A program made the translations under genes and the position numbers. The notes beneath the pieces are model-generated. The model had not been told where the DNA came from. It was given only the letters and a program-made list of their open reading frames with translations, and did not search any database. A stretch of DNA of 64,000 nt. Origin: Dyella sp. SG609 (lineage in GTDB: Bacteria; Pseudomonadota; Gammaproteobacteria; Xanthomonadales; Rhodanobacteraceae). Positions 60,647 through 64,000 of this stretch are shown here, one piece after another. Where the stretch lies: contig NZ_JAAZQJ010000002.1 of the NCBI RefSeq assembly GCF_012275375.1, positions 186,001 to 250,000 on the forward strand. Reading direction: 5' to 3'. Numbering within the stretch: position 1 is the stretch's first letter; every line of letters begins with the position of its first letter.

Positions 60647-61210
60647 TCACTCGCCGATCGCGTGGAAAACCTTGTCCGACGCCAGCGAGAGCAGGATCTT
60701 CGAGGCAGGCAGATAGGCGCAGCGCACGGCATCGCCCTTGCGCAGCTCGTTGAATACGCGCTCGGGCACGGCGAAGTTGCCGGGTTCCTTCAGCGGCGGC
60801 ACCACCACGCGGATCAGGCAGTCGGGCGTGCCGCCGTTGCGGGCGAGATAGAAGCGGTCGCCGACGATGCCGTCGACGACCAGCTTCGAACCGACTTTCA
60901 GATCCTCGGCCAGCCGCTTCGCCTTGCGGCGCAGCGCCCACAGGAAGAAACCCGCCATCGGCAGCAGCATGCCGCCCAGCATCAGGAACACCCAGGCGTG
61001 CTTGTCGTGGCGATGTCCGAGGAAGGCGCCGGTCAGGCCGATCAGCAGGCATAACGCGCCGACGGCCATCATCAGAGTGGAGGCAACGGCGAGCACGCCT
61101 CGCGCCGTGCGCTGCGGCGACGCCGACCAGTAGGCCTCGACGGCCTCGCGCTCCCGCGGCGTGAGCCGCACGCGCGTGCCCGGCATGGCGGGGACTCGAC
61201 GAGCGGCCAT
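60647..61210 (-). CDS. Small membrane protein of unknown function
   Basis: A 187-residue protein with a basic N-terminus, two membrane helices (about 41-64, VASTLMMAVGALCLLIGLTG, and 73-94, VFLMLGGMLLPMAGFFLWAL) and a cytoplasmic or periplasmic C-terminal domain of about 90 residues (SKLVVDGIVGDRFYLARNGG, DCLIRVVVPPLKEPGNFAVP). I do not recognise the family. A later start at the second Met (MPGTRVRLTP) is possible. It stands alone between the AraC remnant and the autotransporter. Confidence 0.7.
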   Translation of the reverse strand: MAARRVPAMPGTRVRLTPREREAVEAYWSASPQRTARGVLAVASTLMMAVGALCLLIGLTGAFLGHRHDKHAWVFLMLGGMLLPMAGFFLWALRRKAKRLAEDLKVGSKLVVDGIVGDRFYLARNGGTPDCLIRVVVPPLKEPGNFAVPERVFNELRKGDAVRCAYLPASKILLSLASDKVFHAIGE

Positions 61211-61322
61211 CTAAACCATGGCCCGCTGCGTTCTTACCGATCCCATCGCGCATTCCCTCGCAGGCCGGACCGCCCGGCGGGCCGCACCATGACATGCAGC
61301 CCGCCGCAGCGACAAGCCGCGG

Positions 61323-64000
61323 CTAGAAATTCACACGGAAGCCCGCCGAGGCGCGCCATCCACCGGCCAGTGCATCCGTCCGCGATGCATGCCCGGCTTC
61401 CGCATACGCACTCCACGTCAAACCGAACGCCACCCGCCCGCCCACGGCCACCTCGCGTGTGGTGGCGTGGCGCGCCGGCAGGATCACCGGCAGCGAACCA
61501 CCGTCGAGCGAGGCGGTGATATCGGGGCGGTCGCCCACCGTATGCACCACCGCCACGCGGGCGTAGGCATCGCCGGTCAAGGTCGGGCCGAGGAAAAAGC
61601 TCTGGCCGAACAGCATGCCGGCGCGGGACATGAAGGTGTGGTTGCGCTGCGTATCGAAGCGCACGCGGTTGCTGGCCGTGTACCCGACCGCCCCGATCGA
61701 ACCATAGGCCGCCTGCACCTGCGGCTCGATATAGCCGCCATGTTCGCCGCGGAAACGGCGGCCCACGCGCACCGACACGCTGGATGCGCGCGCATGGTAG
61801 CGGCCGGAGGTGACGCCGAAAGCGTCGCGCGAGGTGTAGTTGTCGCCCAGTCGCCCGGTGCGCGCCACAGCGTCGGCAAACAAACCGTTGCCCGTATTCC
61901 ACACGCCATAGACGCCGACCGAATCGCCGCGCAGATCGGCGCTGCCGTTCTGCAGGTCGGCGCGGGATTGCGCATGCGTATACACCACGCCGACAGTGCC
62001 GCGGCCCTGGTCGGCATCCGCGCGCCATTCCGCACCGGCGCTGACGTTGGTGGCGTTCTGCCGGTAGCTGCGGCCGTCCGCGCTGTCGCCCTTCAGGCTG
62101 CCGCCGTCCGTATCGGCCCAGAAGGCGGAGCCGGCCGGCGCGTCGTCCAGGCGCGATGCTTCGCTGCGGCGGGAGACGGCGCGCTCGTCCAGTTGCCAGA
62201 GATTGGTCAGTGCAAGCGCGGCGTCGGCGGCGACCAGTACGCCGGTGGAGGGCGCGATCGCCACGTTGCCGGCGGCCGGATCGGAAGCGGCCGTGCCGGT
62301 GGCGGGTGGCGTGCCGCCGCTTGTAGTGGTGCCGCTGCCGGTGTTGGCATTCCCACCCGTCGTCGTGCCGCTGCCGGCGCCGGTATTCGAACCCGTCGTC
62401 GCGCCGCCGCCGCCGCCGGAGCCGGAGCCGGAGCCGGTGCCCGTGGTGCCGCCGCCATTCGGCGGCGCGCTCGATCCATCGCCAGCGATATCGATACCCG
62501 CCAGCAGGATCTGCCGATGATCCGCGCTCAGGCTCACCCGCGGCGTATAGCTGAAACGCACCAGCGCGTTCTGATAGGTGCCGCTCCACTGACCCGACAA
62601 CCCGGCAGCGGCCAGGAAATTCGCCGTGCCGTTCGCCGCCGTGCTGGCGTCGACGATCACGATCGGACTGGCGGCGAGGATCGACGTGCCGGTGCGCAAG
62701 CTGGTGGCATTGATCCAGGACGTATCGTCCAGCGCCGGGTCGTACGCCAGGCGCACGTTCTGCGTGCCTTGCGCGCTGAACGAGCTGACGCCGCTGCCGA
62801 ACACCACCTTGTCCGCCGTGCCGTTGCGCACGTCGCTGAGCAAGGTGAACGCAGCGCCGTCGGCAAGACTGACCGCCGCGCCGCTACCCGCACTGCTGCC
62901 GATCTGCAGCGTACGCAGGCTGTATGCCGGCACGCTGCCAGGCGCAAAGCTGCCCCAGCTGGCGGCCATGTCGATCGCACTGCCGCTGCCTACGCTGAGG
63001 CTGCCGGCGCCGAAGTCGGTGGCCAGGGCGCCGCTGCCGGCGGCGATCCAGCGCGCGCCGTTGTTCACCACCAGGTTGGCCGCGCCCACGGTGCCGTCCG
63101 TATCGGCCAGCACCAGGCCGTTGAGCCAGGAGCCGGAAGTATCGAGCTTCAGATTCAGCGTGCCGAGGAAGCCGCCGCTGTTCGAAGCGGTGAGCACATC
63201 GCCCTGGATGGCGACGGCATGGCCGCCGCCCTGGTTGATGTTGGTGGTGGCCGACGCCCCGGCCGTGGGCCGCGTGACCACGCCGTAGTGATTGGCCGCC
63301 GTCGAGCCCGCCGCCTTGGCGATGGACAGCGCGCCGTTGAAGTCCGCCGCGCCGTAGTTGGCCACACCATAGGTGGCGCCGGCCTTTTCCGACACCGTGA
63401 TATCGACATCGCTGGCCGCCGTGAACGACATGCCGTTGCGGATGCCGTACGCCGAATGCGTGCCCTGGTTGCCGGTCGGCAGCAGCCGCACCAGCTTGCC
63501 CGCGGTGGCCAGGGTCATGCGGCCGTTGTTGTCGATGCCCAGCACGTCCGAGTCGCCCTCGAAGGTGCCGTTGGTGGCGGTGACGGTCAGGTTGCCGTCG
63601 AAGCGCATGTAGCCGTTGCCGCCATTGCCGCCGAAGTTGTACGCGCCGACGGTGTCGCCGAAGCGGTTGGGGCCGCCCTGCACGGTGATGGTGGCGTCGC
63701 CGAAGAACTCGGTCTTGGACAGGCGGTGGCCGGCATTGACGCCGAAAGCGGTGCGGTTGCCGAACGCCGTGATGGTGGTGGTGCCGACCACGCCGATATA
63801 GCCGTTGTTGCGGATACCCATCACCGTCGAGCCGCGGGCGATGGCGTACAGCTTCAGGTTGCCGCCGATCTCCGTGCGCGTGGATACGCTGGGGTTCCAG
63901 ATGCCGTTGACGTTGTCCGACGGGTAGATGCCGCTGGCGGTGAGGTCGACGTTGCCGCTGATGCGCAGGATGCTGCGCCCGTCGCCCATGATCGCGTAGT
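61323..64000 (-). CDS. Autotransporter (type Va), C-terminal part; 5' end outside window
   Basis: The frame is open to the window edge, so the ATG at 63989 is not the true start. At least 892 codons are present. The passenger is a repetitive beta-helix rich in Gly, Asn and Thr (for example SDVDITVSEKAGATYGVANY, LVVNNGARWIAAGSGAL). A low-complexity Gly/Thr/Ser linker lies at about 500-555 of the visible part. The C-terminal autotransporter barrel of about 280 residues (LWQLDERAVSRRSEASRLDD; VGVVYTHAQSRADLQNGSAD) ends in SAGFRVNF with the terminal Phe for outer-membrane insertion. The passenger activity is unknown; it may be an adhesin. Confidence 0.88.
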   Translation of the reverse strand, partial: YAIMGDGRSILRISGNVDLTASGIYPSDNVNGIWNPSVSTRTEIGGNLKLYAIARGSTVMGIRNNGYIGVVGTTTITAFGNRTAFGVNAGHRLSKTEFFGDATITVQGGPNRFGDTVGAYNFGGNGGNGYMRFDGNLTVTATNGTFEGDSDVLGIDNNGRMTLATAGKLVRLLPTGNQGTHSAYGIRNGMSFTAASDVDITVSEKAGATYGVANYGAADFNGALSIAKAAGSTAANHYGVVTRPTAGASATTNINQGGGHAVAIQGDVLTASNSGGFLGTLNLKLDTSGSWLNGLVLADTDGTVGAANLVVNNGARWIAAGSGALATDFGAGSLSVGSGSAIDMAASWGSFAPGSVPAYSLRTLQIGSSAGSGAAVSLADGAAFTLLSDVRNGTADKVVFGSGVSSFSAQGTQNVRLAYDPALDDTSWINATSLRTGTSILAASPIVIVDASTAANGTANFLAAAGLSGQWSGTYQNALVRFSYTPRVSLSADHRQILLAGIDIAGDGSSAPPNGGGTTGTGSGSGSGGGGGATTGSNTGAGSGTTTGGNANTGSGTTTSGGTPPATGTAASDPAAGNVAIAPSTGVLVAADAALALTNLWQLDERAVSRRSEASRLDDAPAGSAFWADTDGGSLKGDSADGRSYRQNATNVSAGAEWRADADQGRGTVGVVYTHAQSRADLQNGSADLRGDSVGVYGVWNTGNGLFADAVARTGRLGDNYTSRDAFGVTSGRYHARASSVSVRVGRRFRGEHGGYIEPQVQAAYGSIGAVGYTASNRVRFDTQRNHTFMSRAGMLFGQSFFLGPTLTGDAYARVAVVHTVGDRPDITASLDGGSLPVILPARHATTREVAVGGRVAFGLTWSAYAEAGHASRTDALAGGWRASAGFRVNF

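Overview
The window comes from a high-GC gammaproteobacterium, most likely of the Xanthomonadales (Rhodanobacteraceae or Xanthomonadaceae). This is inferred from codon use, the dispersed palindromic intergenic repeats and the gene content; no rRNA or marker gene is present to prove it. I see no tRNA, rRNA, CRISPR array, intact transposase or replication origin.

Layout. 1-4.2 kb (minus strand): the end of a type III secretion operon, TPR protein-sctS-sctT-sctU-sctV, with sctV running off the left edge. 4.8-5.4 kb: a DUF4291 gene. 5.4-24.9 kb (minus strand): a 5586-residue RHS/YD-repeat polymorphic toxin with its presumed immunity gene. Downstream lies an AT-richer, decaying array of immunity-like genes and one orphan toxin tip, separated by four copies of a repeat with inverted ends. 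25.1-29.3 kb (minus strand): an ECF sigma factor, FecR-type regulator and TonB-dependent receptor. 29.5-32.3 kb: a stress-type set (DUF6496 histone-like, KGG protein, DUF4142, BON protein).

32.4-59.3 kb is one functional block of six operons: (a) HPr-kinase-like protein and ABC exporter; (b) B12/radical-SAM protein and nucleotidyltransferase; (c) methyltransferase, amidohydrolase, methyltransferase, radical-SAM protein and two glycosyltransferases; (d) a Wzx/Wzy/Wzz polysaccharide operon with genes for a 3-amino-3,6-dideoxy sugar; (e) cytochrome b561, an outer-membrane cytochrome-barrel protein, cytochrome c and another outer-membrane protein; (f) an ECF sigma factor, zinc-finger anti-sigma factor and subtilisin-like lipoprotein. 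In front of each operon I find the same two-part promoter, consensus CGCAACC-N15-GGCACTC with identical spacing. The simplest reading is that the sigma factor of operon (f) controls the whole block, linking envelope polysaccharide and modification enzymes with an electron-transfer module. This is the most interesting pattern in the window.

59.5-64 kb: a Tat-exported beta-carbonic anhydrase, a remnant of an AraC-type regulator, a small membrane protein and the C-terminal part of an autotransporter that runs off the right edge.

Several genes were assigned starts shorter than the longest open frame, using overlapping ATGA junctions, ribosome-binding sites or promoter position; three use GTG and one probably TTG.
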